A DNA stretch of 41,433 nt from Polyangiaceae bacterium (GCA_016933275.1 JAFGBI010000405.1:1-41433); one strand, 5' to 3'. Positions 32,070 through 41,297 are shown, counted from the stretch's first letter. Numbers and translations are program-made. The notes: generated from the sequence alone by a model not told the origin.

Positions 32070-33653
32070 TCACCCCGGTTCGCGATCGCGAAAGCGCCCC
32101 CAACGAATCCCGAGGCGCCGCATCTTGGAGCGGAGGGTGTGGGGGTTCAACCCGAGCAACACGGCGGCACCGCGCGGTCCCTCGACGCGGCCCCCCGAAC
32201 GCTCCAGCGCCGCCTCGATGTGGCGCGTGATCGCGGCATCGAGGCTGAGGAGCGGCTGCTCCCCGGCGTAATTGCGTTCCATCGAGCCTGTCTGGAGCGG
32301 CGGGGGAGGCGCCACGGACGTCGTTCGAATCCCGAGCGAGCCGGCGATGTCGAGGCGTCGGCCATCGCCGAGAATGGCGGCCCGCTCCACCACGGCCGCA
32401 AGCTCGCGTACGTTGCCAGGCCAGTCGTAGCCAAGCAGGCGATCGATGTCCGCCTGAGAGGGCGCGAGCGGCACTCCACCGATGCGTTTGCCAACGCGCC
32501 AGGCGAAATGGGCCGCCAGCTCCGGGATGTCCTCGCGACGGTCGCGGAGCGGCGGGATCACGATCGGGAAGACGCTGATCCGGTACCACAGATCCTCGCG
32601 GAAGGACCCGGCGCGGACCATCTCCTCGAGGTCCCGATGGGTGGCCGCCACCACGCGGACGTCCACGGGAACCGAGCGCTGCCCGCCGACGCGTTCGATC
32701 ACGGAGTCCTGCAGCACGCGGAGGAGCCGGACCTGCGCGGCCAGCGGGAGCTCGCCGATCTCGTCGAGGAAGAGGGTGCCCCCGTCTGCCCGCTCGAACC
32801 AGCCGGCCCGCCCCGCGACCGCACCCGTGAAGCTCCCCCGCTCGTGACCGAACAGCTCCGAATCGATCAGCCCGGGCGGGATTGCCCCGCAGTTGACGCG
32901 GAGCATGGGTCCCTCCGGTCGCCGCGAACGAGCGTGGATCGCCCGCGCGACGACCTCCTTCCCGGTCCCCGTCTCGCCGAGGAGGAGCACCGGCGCGTCC
33001 GTTGGCGCGACCTGCTCCACCCGTTGGATCACCGCGCGGAACCCCGCGTCAGCGCCCACGATCTCCTCGATGAGGCCCTGCCGGTCGAGCTTCGAGAGCA
33101 GCGCCCGGTTGTCCGCCTCGACCACCTCGCGGAGACGGGTGAGTTCCTGGGTTCGTTGCGCGTGCAGCAGGGCCACGCGAAACGGGTCGAGCAGCTCCTC
33201 CAGCTGCTTGGTGTGCCGCGCCCCGAAGCTACCGATGTCGCCGAAGAGCAGGAGCGCACCGAGAGGTCCCACTTCGGTATCGGTGATTGGTCCCGCGAGC
33301 GTGTCCACATCCGCTGCCCGAGCGGCCAGCAGAGCCAGGATAGGATCCGATTCCGCGCGTCCTTGGCGAACCTCCCCCGAACGCGACCAGGTGAGCAGGC
33401 GCTCGATGTCCTCCCGAGAACACTCCGTGACCATGGGCGCTGTCCGGGTCCAGTCGCCCAGGTGGGCCTCGGCGATGGTCGCCAGAGCGCGGCGATGGAG
33501 GTCCAGCCGGCGTAGCGCGATGGCGCGCACCCCGAATTGCTCGGCGAGCAACGGGAGGATGGCTGCCACCGCCGCCTCCAGCCGCTCATGGCGAAAGAGC
33601 TCGCGATAGAGGTCGAGTTGCTCCATGGGCGGTGAAATACCACGCCGAGCCAT
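32070..33653 (-). CDS. Sigma-54-dependent transcriptional activator (GAF-AAA+-Fis)
   Basis: 527 residues. An N-terminal GAF-like sensor (about 10-180) lacks the receiver aspartate, so control is by ligand or partner rather than by phosphotransfer. The AAA+ domain (about 200-430) has Walker A LLLGETGTGKE, the sigma-54 contact loop GHERGSFTGA (GSFTGA instead of the usual GAFTGA), Walker B GGTLFLDEIGELP and WPGNVRELAAVVERA. A Fis-type helix-turn-helix ends the protein (AAVLLGLNPHTLRSKMRRLGI). It activates RpoN promoters; no clear -24/-12 site was seen in the window. ATG 33626 (MEQLDLYREL) is an equally possible start, and neither has a Shine-Dalgarno. Its stop is 6 bp from the Nudix stop. Confidence 0.93.
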   Translation of the reverse strand: MARRGISPPMEQLDLYRELFRHERLEAAVAAILPLLAEQFGVRAIALRRLDLHRRALATIAEAHLGDWTRTAPMVTECSREDIERLLTWSRSGEVRQGRAESDPILALLAARAADVDTLAGPITDTEVGPLGALLLFGDIGSFGARHTKQLEELLDPFRVALLHAQRTQELTRLREVVEADNRALLSKLDRQGLIEEIVGADAGFRAVIQRVEQVAPTDAPVLLLGETGTGKEVVARAIHARSRRPEGPMLRVNCGAIPPGLIDSELFGHERGSFTGAVAGRAGWFERADGGTLFLDEIGELPLAAQVRLLRVLQDSVIERVGGQRSVPVDVRVVAATHRDLEEMVRAGSFREDLWYRISVFPIVIPPLRDRREDIPELAAHFAWRVGKRIGGVPLAPSQADIDRLLGYDWPGNVRELAAVVERAAILGDGRRLDIAGSLGIRTTSVAPPPPLQTGSMERNYAGEQPLLSLDAAITRHIEAALERSGGRVEGPRGAAVLLGLNPHTLRSKMRRLGIRWGRFRDREPG

Positions 33654-33880
33654 GATATTTGACGGAAAACCGACCGGCCCTGGGCCACGGCGCCGAAGAA
33701 CGACCCACCGGGGCCTGCCGCGTGCAGGAGGGGAGGCCGACTGGTACTTTGACGGCCCGAACCCGTCCCGTGATACCGATCAGCCGACCGCCGATCGCCG
33801 TCGCAGCCCACCCCCGCCTTCCCGACGGGACGCGGAGATGGGCTAGGTGAGAAGGTTGGCGACCGCTCTAGAGAGACACG

Positions 33881-34615
33881 ATGAAGACCTTCATCTTCGA
33901 TTTGGATGGGACCCTCGCGGCGAGCAAGGAGCCGATCGCGGACTCGATGGCCGAGCGGCTCCGTCGCCTCTTGCCGAAGGGCGTGGTGGCCATCATCTCC
34001 GGAGCGGCGCTCACGCAGTTCGAGAGACAGGTGATCGGCCCCGTGGGTCCACACGAGCACCTGACGCTGGCCCCGGTCACGGGGGCGCAGATCGTTCGGT
34101 TCCTCGACGGGGCCTGGAGGATCGTGGCCGAGGCCCAGGTCCGCATCGACCGCGACCGCGTCGAGACGGCATTCAAGCAGGCCTTCGCCAAGCTCGGGTA
34201 CGAGGAGGAGGCGGGCTGGGGACCCAAGCTCGAGGACCGCAGATTCCAGGTGACCTGGTCGGCGCTCGGCCAAGCGGCGCCGGGCTGGGCGAAGAAGGAC
34301 TGGGACCCGGACTTCTCCCGGCGGCAGGGGATCATCAAGGTCCTTCGCGAGCTCTTGCCGTCCGAGCTATTGATCACGGCGGGCGGGGCCACCAGCATCG
34401 ACATCGCTACCTTCCAGAAGGACAGCGGTATCCGGGCCATCATGGCGGCCTGGGCCGAGGCAGGGGTGACCCTCGACGACGCGGTGTACGTCGGCGACGC
34501 GCTGTTCCCCGGCGGCAACGACTACGCGGCCATCGGCACCGGTGTCCGTTGCGTCAGGACCTCCGGGGTCGAGGAGACCGCCGAGCTCATCGAGGGCTTC
34601 GTTCGTGCTGGCTGA
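33881..34615 (+). CDS. HAD-superfamily hydrolase, phosphomannomutase-like (HAD-IIB)
   Basis: 244 residues. HAD motif I is MKTFIFDLDGTL (nucleophile D7, general acid D9), motif II is AIISGAAL, and the late acidic motif is VYVGDALFPGGNDYAA. GGNDY followed by a Thr/Ser turn (RCVRTSGVEET) is the pattern of eukaryotic-type phosphomannomutases and related HAD-IIB sugar phosphatases. The cap domain sits between motifs II and III. It could be a phosphomannomutase for mannose-1-phosphate supply or a sugar-phosphate phosphatase; no mannose pathway genes adjoin. ATG 33881 follows an AGAGAG stretch. The gene ends in a convergent gap with a hairpin. Confidence 0.82.
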   Translation: MKTFIFDLDGTLAASKEPIADSMAERLRRLLPKGVVAIISGAALTQFERQVIGPVGPHEHLTLAPVTGAQIVRFLDGAWRIVAEAQVRIDRDRVETAFKQAFAKLGYEEEAGWGPKLEDRRFQVTWSALGQAAPGWAKKDWDPDFSRRQGIIKVLRELLPSELLITAGGATSIDIATFQKDSGIRAIMAAWAEAGVTLDDAVYVGDALFPGGNDYAAIGTGVRCVRTSGVEETAELIEGFVRAG

Positions 34616-34676
34616 ATCGGCGGTCACGATGGTTCGACCACCAGCACCGCCGCCCCCGGGATGCGCTGGTTCGAGG

Positions 34677-34695
34677 GTCGGCGACGCGCGCCGAC
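34677..34695. terminator. 7-bp hairpin between convergent genes
   Basis: GTCGGCG and CGCCGAC pair around a 5-nt loop, 62 bp after the HAD gene stop and 11 bp after the stop of the convergent gene. No T-tract. A candidate bidirectional terminator. Confidence 0.4.
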
Positions 34696-34705
34696 GGCAG
34701 GGCGG

Positions 34706-35125
34706 TCATCGCGCCACCGGGAAGAGCGCAGCGTAGGCCCGTTCAGCGACGATCGATGCCAGACTCGACCTAGGATCGAGCCGTTGTGCCTCCAGGGCCA
34801 GGAGGATCGCCCGTCGCGACCGGCCGAGCTCGAAGTGGACATGCGCCAGGACGGCGTGCGCCGCCGCTGCGGCTGCGTGGCCCCGCGGCAGACGGAGGAT
34901 CAGCGCGGACAGCGGCGCCACCGCGGCCTTCGGCTCCCGGCGTTCGAGCGCTGCCAGCGCGGTTCGCGCGAAGCCGAGCAGCGCCGAGCTCCCGGCGTCC
35001 CGAGCCTGTCCGCGGCTCGACCGCGCGAGCTTTCGCCCCACTTGACGGAGGACATGGAGCGGGTCGCGGGTCGAGCGGGCCCGGGAACGCCGGGTGGATT
35101 CGGCGGGAGAAACGGTTTCGCTCAT
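34706..35125 (-). CDS. Small helical-repeat (TPR-like) hypothetical protein
   Basis: 139 residues from ATG 35125 (MSETVSPAEST). A Ser/Arg-rich N-terminal tail is followed by paired amphipathic helices (LLGFARTALAALERREPKAA, LAHVHFELGRSRRAILLALE, AQRLDPRSSLASIVAERAYA) that look like two or three TPR-type units; AQRLDP is a typical TPR helix end. I do not recognise a named family. The start is uncertain: the frame is open to 35458, though that extension is antisense to asd and low in complexity, and no Shine-Dalgarno is visible. It is divergent from asd. Confidence 0.6.
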   Translation of the reverse strand: MSETVSPAESTRRSRARSTRDPLHVLRQVGRKLARSSRGQARDAGSSALLGFARTALAALERREPKAAVAPLSALILRLPRGHAAAAAAHAVLAHVHFELGRSRRAILLALEAQRLDPRSSLASIVAERAYAALFPVAR

Positions 35126-35294
35126 GGTCGCCAGGGCCCGGACGCCGTCCGCAGCCTGCTCGTTCTTCGCGCACGAGGCGGGCACTGGCCAAAATACGCG
35201 TGGGATTCCCGCCGCACAGTGGCAGGGCTCCAAATTGACTCGGCTCGCGTGATTGCTACGCTCCGCCGCGATCTTCCGAGAGAGGTCAGCGAGA

Positions 35295-36407
35295 ATGCGC
35301 GTCGGTTTCGTCGGTTGGCGGGGAATGGTTGGCTCCGTGCTGCTGGATCGTATGCAGGCGGAGGGGGATTTTCGACGCCTCGACGAGGCCGAGTTCTTCA
35401 CCACCTCGCACGTCGGTGCGGCGGCACCGACCGTCGGCATCGACGCGCCTCCCCTCAAGGATGCCTTCGACCTGGGAGCGCTCGGGACCCACGACGTCGT
35501 CGTAACGTGCCAGGGCGGCGACTACACGAGTGAAGTGCACCCGAAGCTGCGGGCGGCCGGGTGGCGCGGCTACTGGATCGACGCCGCCAGCACGCTCCGG
35601 ATGGCGCCCGAGGCCACCATCATCCTCGATCCGGTCAACCGCGCCGTGATCGATCGAGCCCTCGTCCAGGGCGTCAAGGACTTCATCGGTGGAAACTGCA
35701 CCGTCAGCCTCATGCTGATGGCCTTCGCCGGGCTCTATCACCGCCAATGGGTCGAGTGGGTCAGCACCATGACCTACCAGGCAGCCTCCGGCGCCGGCGC
35801 CAAGAACATGCGCGAGCTCTTGGACCAGATGCGCGTCATCGGGGAGGGCGCGAGCGAGCTCTTGGCCGACCCGGCCGCGGACGCACTGATGCTCGATCGA
35901 AACGTGGCGGCGACGCTCGCGTCGGGCCGCTATCCCACCGCGCAGTTCGGCGCCCCCCTCGCCGCGAGCCTCATCCCCTGGATCGACAGACAACTCCCTT
36001 CCGGCGAGACGCGCGAGGAATGGAAGGGCCACGTCGAGTCCAACAAGATCCTGGGCAACGACCCCGAGATCCCCGTTGATGGGCTGTGCGTGCGCATCGG
36101 CGCCATGCGCAGCCACAGCCAGGCGGTCACCATCAAGCTCCGCCGCGAGGTCCCCCTCCCCGAGGTCGAGCAGGCCATCGCCGACTCCACACCGTGGACG
36201 CGGCTCGTCCCGAACGAGAAGGCAGCGACCCTCGCCCGCCTCACGCCCGCAGCGGTGAGCGGCACCCTCGACGTGGCGGTGGGGCGGCTCCGCACCCTCC
36301 GAATGGGGCCGGAGTACCTCGGCGCGTTCACCGTCGGCGACCAGCTGCTCTGGGGGGCCGCCGAGCCAGTACGCCGGATGCTCCGGATCCTGCTCGATCG
36401 CCAGTGA
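35295..36407 (+). CDS. asd: Aspartate-semialdehyde dehydrogenase
   Basis: 370 residues, against 367 in E. coli. It makes L-aspartate-4-semialdehyde from aspartyl phosphate with NADPH, the branch point to lysine/diaminopimelate, threonine and methionine. The N-terminal Rossmann motif is MRVGFVGWRGMVGSVLLDRM. The nucleophile C135 is in FIGGNCTVSLML. R267 and H274 are in CVRIGAMRSHSQAVTIKL. These three residues fall at exactly the E. coli Asd numbers, so this is the long Gram-negative type of Asd, not the short Gram-positive type. ATG 35295 aligns with the family start and has a GAGAGG stretch upstream; an in-frame start at 35253 would add 14 residues. No other lysine-pathway gene is adjacent. 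Repeat copy C begins 22 bp after its stop. Confidence 0.96.
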   Translation: MRVGFVGWRGMVGSVLLDRMQAEGDFRRLDEAEFFTTSHVGAAAPTVGIDAPPLKDAFDLGALGTHDVVVTCQGGDYTSEVHPKLRAAGWRGYWIDAASTLRMAPEATIILDPVNRAVIDRALVQGVKDFIGGNCTVSLMLMAFAGLYHRQWVEWVSTMTYQAASGAGAKNMRELLDQMRVIGEGASELLADPAADALMLDRNVAATLASGRYPTAQFGAPLAASLIPWIDRQLPSGETREEWKGHVESNKILGNDPEIPVDGLCVRIGAMRSHSQAVTIKLRREVPLPEVEQAIADSTPWTRLVPNEKAATLARLTPAAVSGTLDVAVGRLRTLRMGPEYLGAFTVGDQLLWGAAEPVRRMLRILLDRQ

Positions 36408-36429
36408 CAGCGACGTCGGGGGCGGTCTC

Positions 36430-36583
36430 GAGCACCGATCGGGTTGCCAACAGCAACGGCAGCGCTGGAGACGTGCCCGTGCCCGGCGAGCGTGCGTCTC
36501 CGACGGCGCCTCTAGCGAGATCTACCACCGGCTCGGTGCTCCAGGTTGCTGATTCGTCGCAGCAATCGCCCTGATTGCAGCGC
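36430..36583 (+). repeat. Palindromic intergenic element, copy C (with tail)
   Basis: Begins GAGCACCGATCGGGTTGCC and ends its core at CACCGGCTCGGTGCTC (36541). The inner arms GGCAGCGCTGGAGACG and CGTCTCCGACGGCGCC pair 12 of 16, plus one wobble; the loop-side part is GGAGACG/CGTCTCC. The tail repeats the GCAGCAATC...GATTGC hairpin of copy B. This copy has CCAG instead of CTAG at the right end. It fills the convergent gap between asd and the VWA lipoprotein gene and may terminate both transcripts. Confidence 0.88.
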
Positions 36584-36593
36584 CAACCGCGGC

Positions 36594-37712
36594 TCACTTC
36601 GCCTTGGCTCCGGTACCCGCCTCGCCAGCGGTCACTTCCTTTCCGGTCGGACCGCCCTTTCCCTTCCCCTCCTCCGGCTCGACGTCCTCCATGTCGAAGG
36701 TCGGAGCGCGCTCGGGATCGCAGTCGGGAGGCGGACCGAAGCCACCTGCATCGAACCCATACTCGAGCTTGCCGCTGGCCTTGGGATCGGCGGTCTCGGC
36801 CCGGATCTCGACCGCATGCGTCCCGTTCCGGGACGGAGTGCAGTAGCTCAGCAGATAGAAGCGCTTCGAATGCGCCTCGATCTTGGCCGCGATCTTCTCG
36901 AACGCCTCCTTGACCTTGGCGCGGTCGCTCCCCTCCTCCGTGCCATCACGGCCGATGGCGTCGAGCCTCGCCGCCTCGATCTCGTCCTCGTCACCGATCC
37001 CGATCGCGAACCGATCGTAACCCACGTACTTCTCGTCCTGCAGCGTCTCGTTCATCTCCTCGCGGGAGACCCGCGCTGCCCGGTCTGCCCCGTCGCTGAA
37101 CACCACCAGGGTGCCGAATTTCAGGGGCTTCTGTTCCTTCTCCAGACCCCTCCGCAGCTCCTCCAACCCCTGAACGACGGCGCCATGCAGGTTCGTCGAG
37201 GGATCCTTCGGCTTGAACTTCCGGAGACCGTCGAGGCCGCCCTTGAGCGTTCCCTCCGTCTCTGTGAAGGGCACGACCGGGTAGATCTTGTCCGACCCGT
37301 CGAAGGCATAGATGCCCACCTTCTGGGTCTTCCCCACCCGCTCGGTGAACAGCTCCGCGGCGTCCACCAGATCGTCGAGGTGTCCAGCCTCGGTGATGCT
37401 CCCGCTCACGTCGATCAACAGCGCGGTGTACATCACCGCCGCCACCTCGGGGTTCAAGATCCGCTGCTGACTCTCGAACACGCTGACCTGCTTGCCGTCC
37501 TCGTAGATCTCGAAATCAGAAGCCTGGAGCCCACCGACCGGCTCATCACCGTGTTCGACGGTGAAGAACACCCAAACGTTGTTCGGCTTCGCCTCCGCCG
37601 AGTTGATCCGGGTGAGGGTCAGGCGCCCGCCGCACCCAGAGAGCGCCACGAGCCCTGTGAGAGCGATAGCGAGGCAGGCCAGACTCCGACCGAAGACGAG
37701 GTGGTGTTTCAT
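36594..37712 (-). CDS. VWA-domain lipoprotein
   Basis: 372 residues. A signal peptide with lipobox LVALSGC gives lipidated C27. Residues ~35-90 form a beta-rich VWFA-associated region (VWVFFTVEHGDEPVGGLQ, DFEIYEDGKQVSVFES). A von Willebrand A domain follows, with the MIDAS motif LIDVSGS (D101), STNLHGAVVQGLEEL (MIDAS Thr/Ser region) and LVVFSDGADRA. The end is a Gly/Lys/Glu-rich tail. VWA domains bind protein partners through a metal ion, so it likely acts in periplasmic or outer-membrane protein contact. The minus-strand frame is open to 39740, but beyond 37712 it is antisense to the GlmS-like gene. ATG 37712 opens the signal peptide. It is divergent from the GlmS-like gene. Confidence 0.88.
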   Translation of the reverse strand: MKHHLVFGRSLACLAIALTGLVALSGCGGRLTLTRINSAEAKPNNVWVFFTVEHGDEPVGGLQASDFEIYEDGKQVSVFESQQRILNPEVAAVMYTALLIDVSGSITEAGHLDDLVDAAELFTERVGKTQKVGIYAFDGSDKIYPVVPFTETEGTLKGGLDGLRKFKPKDPSTNLHGAVVQGLEELRRGLEKEQKPLKFGTLVVFSDGADRAARVSREEMNETLQDEKYVGYDRFAIGIGDEDEIEAARLDAIGRDGTEEGSDRAKVKEAFEKIAAKIEAHSKRFYLLSYCTPSRNGTHAVEIRAETADPKASGKLEYGFDAGGFGPPPDCDPERAPTFDMEDVEPEEGKGKGGPTGKEVTAGEAGTGAKAK

Positions 37713-37904
37713 CAACCGACTTCTCCGACCACCCATCATCGTCGACGCCCGGGCAGGGCGGAAGAGTGTCTCGACGGCCACGCGGTGCCTGGCGGCCCTC
37801 CGGCCGCCAGCCCGCACCGCCGGGTCGTCACGCATCGTGGCCATTGCTCCCCAAGCCGGGTCATGGCTAGCTACGGCGACCCCAATCGGAGGTTTTTTGT
37901 CATC

Positions 37905-40900
37905 ATGTGTGGCATCGTCGGATTCGTCAGCAACGACTCCTGGTTGCAGGCTGCCTCGCTCGTGGCGTTCCGTGACGTGGCGGCGAGGATCTCCGGTGCC
38001 GACGGGATCCCCGACTGGTCGCGCGTGACCGCGGCCTTGGAGGACCTCCGGGCGAGCTTCGAAGGGCTTGGATCGTTCGCCGTCCACCGAGCGATCGCGA
38101 CGAACGACGGGGACCATCGCTTCTTCGCCGACCTCGGAGCTCGACTCGGCACCCTCCACACGCGGGCGGCGACAGAGCTGGCGACACAGGGCCGAACGGA
38201 CGAGCTCGAGCGAGCGAAGGAGCTTCTGGCTGACTTCGCCTGGCAGATCGAGCGCGAGCTGCTCTCGTCGTTGGACCGCGTGGCCGCGGTCATGCCTGGC
38301 CCGCTCCGCGACGCCTCGCTGGGCCAGCACTACGTGGCCTGGTCCGTGGAACAGGTGCTTGCTGCCCTGGACAAGCTGGAGGTGCGCGGGCGGGACTCCG
38401 CGGGGATCGCGGTGGTGATCGAGGTCGACTCGCGAGAGGCCGCCGCCAAGCTCGAGCGGCGCCTGGCGGCGGATTCGAACGCCGACGGAGACGAAACGGC
38501 CGCTCGCCAGGTCGCCTACGCCCACACAGCCACGGGCTCCCTCACCGCGCGCTTCGTCCACCGCGTGGCGAACCTGGTGGGTCGTCTCGGGGACAACGGC
38601 GCCGCACTGCGTTCCGCGATCAAGGCGGATCGGCTGCTCTGGTCCGCGGCGGCGGACACCCGTTCCGTCAACCTCCTCAGCCACACCCGCTGGGCGTCCA
38701 ATGGGATCATCAACGTACCCAACTGCCACCCCGTCGATGGCTGCGTACGCCGTGGCCAGACCACCGAGGCCGCCGGGCGCTGCGTCTCGATGGTGCTTAA
38801 CGGGGACGTGGACAACTACGCGACCCTGGTCCAGACGTCGGTGGAGGCGCGCGGAGTCACGCTCCATCCGCGAGTGAGCACGGACGCGAAGATCCTCCCC
38901 GTCCTCTTCGCGCTCGACACCGAACGCGGGGAGTCCCTGCTCGCCCGACTCGGCGCGGTCATCAAGCGCAGCCACGGCTCGCTCGCCACCGTGCTCCAGC
39001 ACCTCGAGCACCCGCGGACCCTCCTCGCGGGCCAGAAGGGCAGCGGACAGGCGCTCTACCTGGGTGCGCTCGCGGATGGCTGGCTGGTCGCCTCCGAGGT
39101 CTATGGACTCGCAAACCTCTGTCGCACGAACCGCCCCCTCAACGACGGTGGCGAGGTGGGGCTCGCCGTCGAGCTGACCGCAGGCGACCGCGAGCTCGGG
39201 CTCTCGGGGGTGCGGTTGGCGGACGGGAGCGCCTACGAGCCGAAGCGGGACACCATCCAGATCTACTCGCGCGACATCTTCCGGGGGGACTTCCGAACGT
39301 ACATCGAGAAAGAGGTCGCCGAAGCCCCGAACAGCGTCGAAAAGACGCTGGCTGGCAAGTTCCGCCAGACCGCCGACGGGGTGGAGTTCTTGATGGGGGG
39401 CTTCGGCAACGGTGATGGGCTTCGGGCTCGGCTCCGCTCGCGTGACCGCCCACCCATCCGTCGCGTGATCGTCATCGGCATGGGCACCGCCGCCATCGCG
39501 GGGATGGGTGCCGCCCACTTCATCCGGCAATCCCTCGCCGGCTCGGGGATCGTCGTCACCAACACCAAGGCCTGCGAGCTCTTCGGGTTCACGCAGGACG
39601 ACCGCCTCGACGATGCGATCGTGGTGGCCGTGTCCCAGAGCGGCACGACGACCGACACGAATCGCGTCGTGGACATGGCGCGCGAACGCGGGGCGTGGAT
39701 CCACGCCATCGTGAACCGCCGCAACTCGGCGCTGGTGCACAAGTCCGACAGCGTCCTATATACGAGCGACGGGCGCGACGTCGAGATGTCCGTCGCTTCC
39801 ACCAAAGCGTTCTACTCCCAGGTGGCCGCCGGCAAGCTCCTTGGGCTCCTTCTCGGCAGCGAGATCGGCACCCTGCCACCCCACCTGCTGCGGGAGGAGA
39901 TCGATGCGCTCGAGCAGCTGCCTCGGCGCATCCGGACGGTGCTGAAGCGCAGGGAGCAGATCTTCGCGGTCGCCGCCGAGTGGGCCCCGCGCGCTCGCAA
40001 CTGGGCCATCGTCGGCAACGGCGCCAACCGCGTCGCGGCAGAGGAGATCCGCATCAAGCTGAGCGAGCTCTGCTACAAGGGGATCCCCTGTGACGTCACC
40101 GAGGACAAGAAGCACATCGACCTATCCACCGAACCGCTCACCCTCGTGATCGCGAACGACCTCTCGGAGATGGTGGTCCAGGACACGGTGAAGGAGGTGA
40201 GCATCTTCAAGGCTCACAACGGCCGCCCGCTGGTCGTCTGCGCGGATGGCGAGACTCGTTTCGACGGCGTGGCGCAGGCCACCCTGCCCGTCCCCACCAT
40301 CGGGGGTGGCCTCGGGTTCGTCGTAGCCACCGTCGTGGGCCACCTGTTCGGCATCGCAGCCGCGCGCGCGATCGACCAGACGGCGATCCCGTTCCGGGAG
40401 GTGCGGGCCGTGGTCTCCCGGGTCGCCGCCGACCCGACCACGTTCGCCGCCGCCGAGCTCCTGGGCTCGCTCGACACGGCAATCGCTTCGGTCGAGGCGG
40501 GGAGGACGGACAGCGCCCTGCCTCCACGCCTGTCCGCCCAGATCACGCGTTACCTGGCGTGGCTCGCCCAACAGGTCCCCACCATCCCGGCCAACGAGGC
40601 GCGACTCGACGAGCTCGCACCCTTGCTCAACGAGATCGTCGAGGAGCTCACGCGTCCGCTCGACACCATCCGCCACCAGGCCAAGACCGTCACGGTCGGG
40701 ATCTCCCGCCCCGGGCGGGCCTTGTCCCCCCTGCTCCTGGAGGCGTTCGCCAACCTCGAGATCTCGCTCGACGAGCTCCACCAGATCGATCGCGAGGTCC
40801 TCGAGATCGTGTCACCGCTCTTGGCCAGCGTCGCCGGAGGACTGGTCTACGAGGTGGCGCCGGACCCGACCGCCACCGAGCGACCCGCCTGGACGCTTCG

Positions 40901-41297
40901 GGCCACTCGCGGCCTGGGACGCTCGCGGGTCGAGAGCTCCAAGTACCGCACGCAGCAGCCGGCGATGGGCTCCAAGCGACGAGTCCTCCGCACCGGTGTC
41001 ACCGGCACGGCCACCGGTGCCCGCGGCGACGAGACGTTGCTCATCGTCCCGCTGCGCAACCCGACCGGGAACGTCATCGGACAGATCGCGCTACTTCACG
41101 TCGACATCGTCCCGACCGCATCCCTCTCCCAGAAGAAGGCCGCGCTCCAGGGGCTCCACAACAAGCACGACGATCTAGTGGAGGAGCTCGCCGAGCGGCG
41201 TCCGGGAACCGACGCCGACCAGCTGCTCCAGGCCACCTCGCCACGAACCCTCCTGTTCGAGCCGGTGCTCCGCATCGTCGTGGGCACCACCGCCTAG
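37905..41297 (+). CDS. Enlarged GlmS-like class II glutamine amidotransferase with two SIS domains and a C-terminal extension
   Basis: 1130 residues, against 609 for E. coli GlmS. The N-terminus MCGIVGF gives the Ntn nucleophile C2, so ATG 37905 is the start; GGAGG lies 12 nt upstream. The next conserved block, LEVRGRDSAGIAVV, comes at residue ~159 instead of ~25, a helical insertion of about 134 residues. HTRWASNG (~261), LNGDVDNY (~300) and VSTDAKIL match the glutaminase site, with SNG replacing the usual THG. SIS1 holds SQSGTTTDT (S577) and MSVASTKAF. SIS2 (about 690-850) has AIVGNGANRVAAEEIRIKLS and DKKHIDLSTEP. The usual GlmS end, AKSVTVE, is absent; ~270 extra residues follow, the last part GAF-like (TLLIVPLRNPTGNVIGQIAL). 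It may make glucosamine-6-phosphate or act on another ketose phosphate. Its TAG stop is the start of repeat copy D. Confidence 0.88.
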   Translation: MCGIVGFVSNDSWLQAASLVAFRDVAARISGADGIPDWSRVTAALEDLRASFEGLGSFAVHRAIATNDGDHRFFADLGARLGTLHTRAATELATQGRTDELERAKELLADFAWQIERELLSSLDRVAAVMPGPLRDASLGQHYVAWSVEQVLAALDKLEVRGRDSAGIAVVIEVDSREAAAKLERRLAADSNADGDETAARQVAYAHTATGSLTARFVHRVANLVGRLGDNGAALRSAIKADRLLWSAAADTRSVNLLSHTRWASNGIINVPNCHPVDGCVRRGQTTEAAGRCVSMVLNGDVDNYATLVQTSVEARGVTLHPRVSTDAKILPVLFALDTERGESLLARLGAVIKRSHGSLATVLQHLEHPRTLLAGQKGSGQALYLGALADGWLVASEVYGLANLCRTNRPLNDGGEVGLAVELTAGDRELGLSGVRLADGSAYEPKRDTIQIYSRDIFRGDFRTYIEKEVAEAPNSVEKTLAGKFRQTADGVEFLMGGFGNGDGLRARLRSRDRPPIRRVIVIGMGTAAIAGMGAAHFIRQSLAGSGIVVTNTKACELFGFTQDDRLDDAIVVAVSQSGTTTDTNRVVDMARERGAWIHAIVNRRNSALVHKSDSVLYTSDGRDVEMSVASTKAFYSQVAAGKLLGLLLGSEIGTLPPHLLREEIDALEQLPRRIRTVLKRREQIFAVAAEWAPRARNWAIVGNGANRVAAEEIRIKLSELCYKGIPCDVTEDKKHIDLSTEPLTLVIANDLSEMVVQDTVKEVSIFKAHNGRPLVVCADGETRFDGVAQATLPVPTIGGGLGFVVATVVGHLFGIAAARAIDQTAIPFREVRAVVSRVAADPTTFAAAELLGSLDTAIASVEAGRTDSALPPRLSAQITRYLAWLAQQVPTIPANEARLDELAPLLNEIVEELTRPLDTIRHQAKTVTVGISRPGRALSPLLLEAFANLEISLDELHQIDREVLEIVSPLLASVAGGLVYEVAPDPTATERPAWTLRATRGLGRSRVESSKYRTQQPAMGSKRRVLRTGVTGTATGARGDETLLIVPLRNPTGNVIGQIALLHVDIVPTASLSQKKAALQGLHNKHDDLVEELAERRPGTDADQLLQATSPRTLLFEPVLRIVVGTTA

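Noticed and set aside
36546..37904. Plus-strand upstream extension of the GlmS-like frame
   Set aside because: The catalytic cysteine must follow the initiator Met at 37905, and the extension is antisense to the VWA lipoprotein gene.
37888..37904. A glmS riboswitch/ribozyme upstream of the GlmS-like gene
   Set aside because: The leader is too short and lacks the conserved ribozyme core; only GGAGG and a short T run are present.
37713..39740. Minus-strand upstream extension of the VWA lipoprotein frame
   Set aside because: The extension is antisense to the GlmS-like gene, and the lipoprotein signal peptide begins at 37712.
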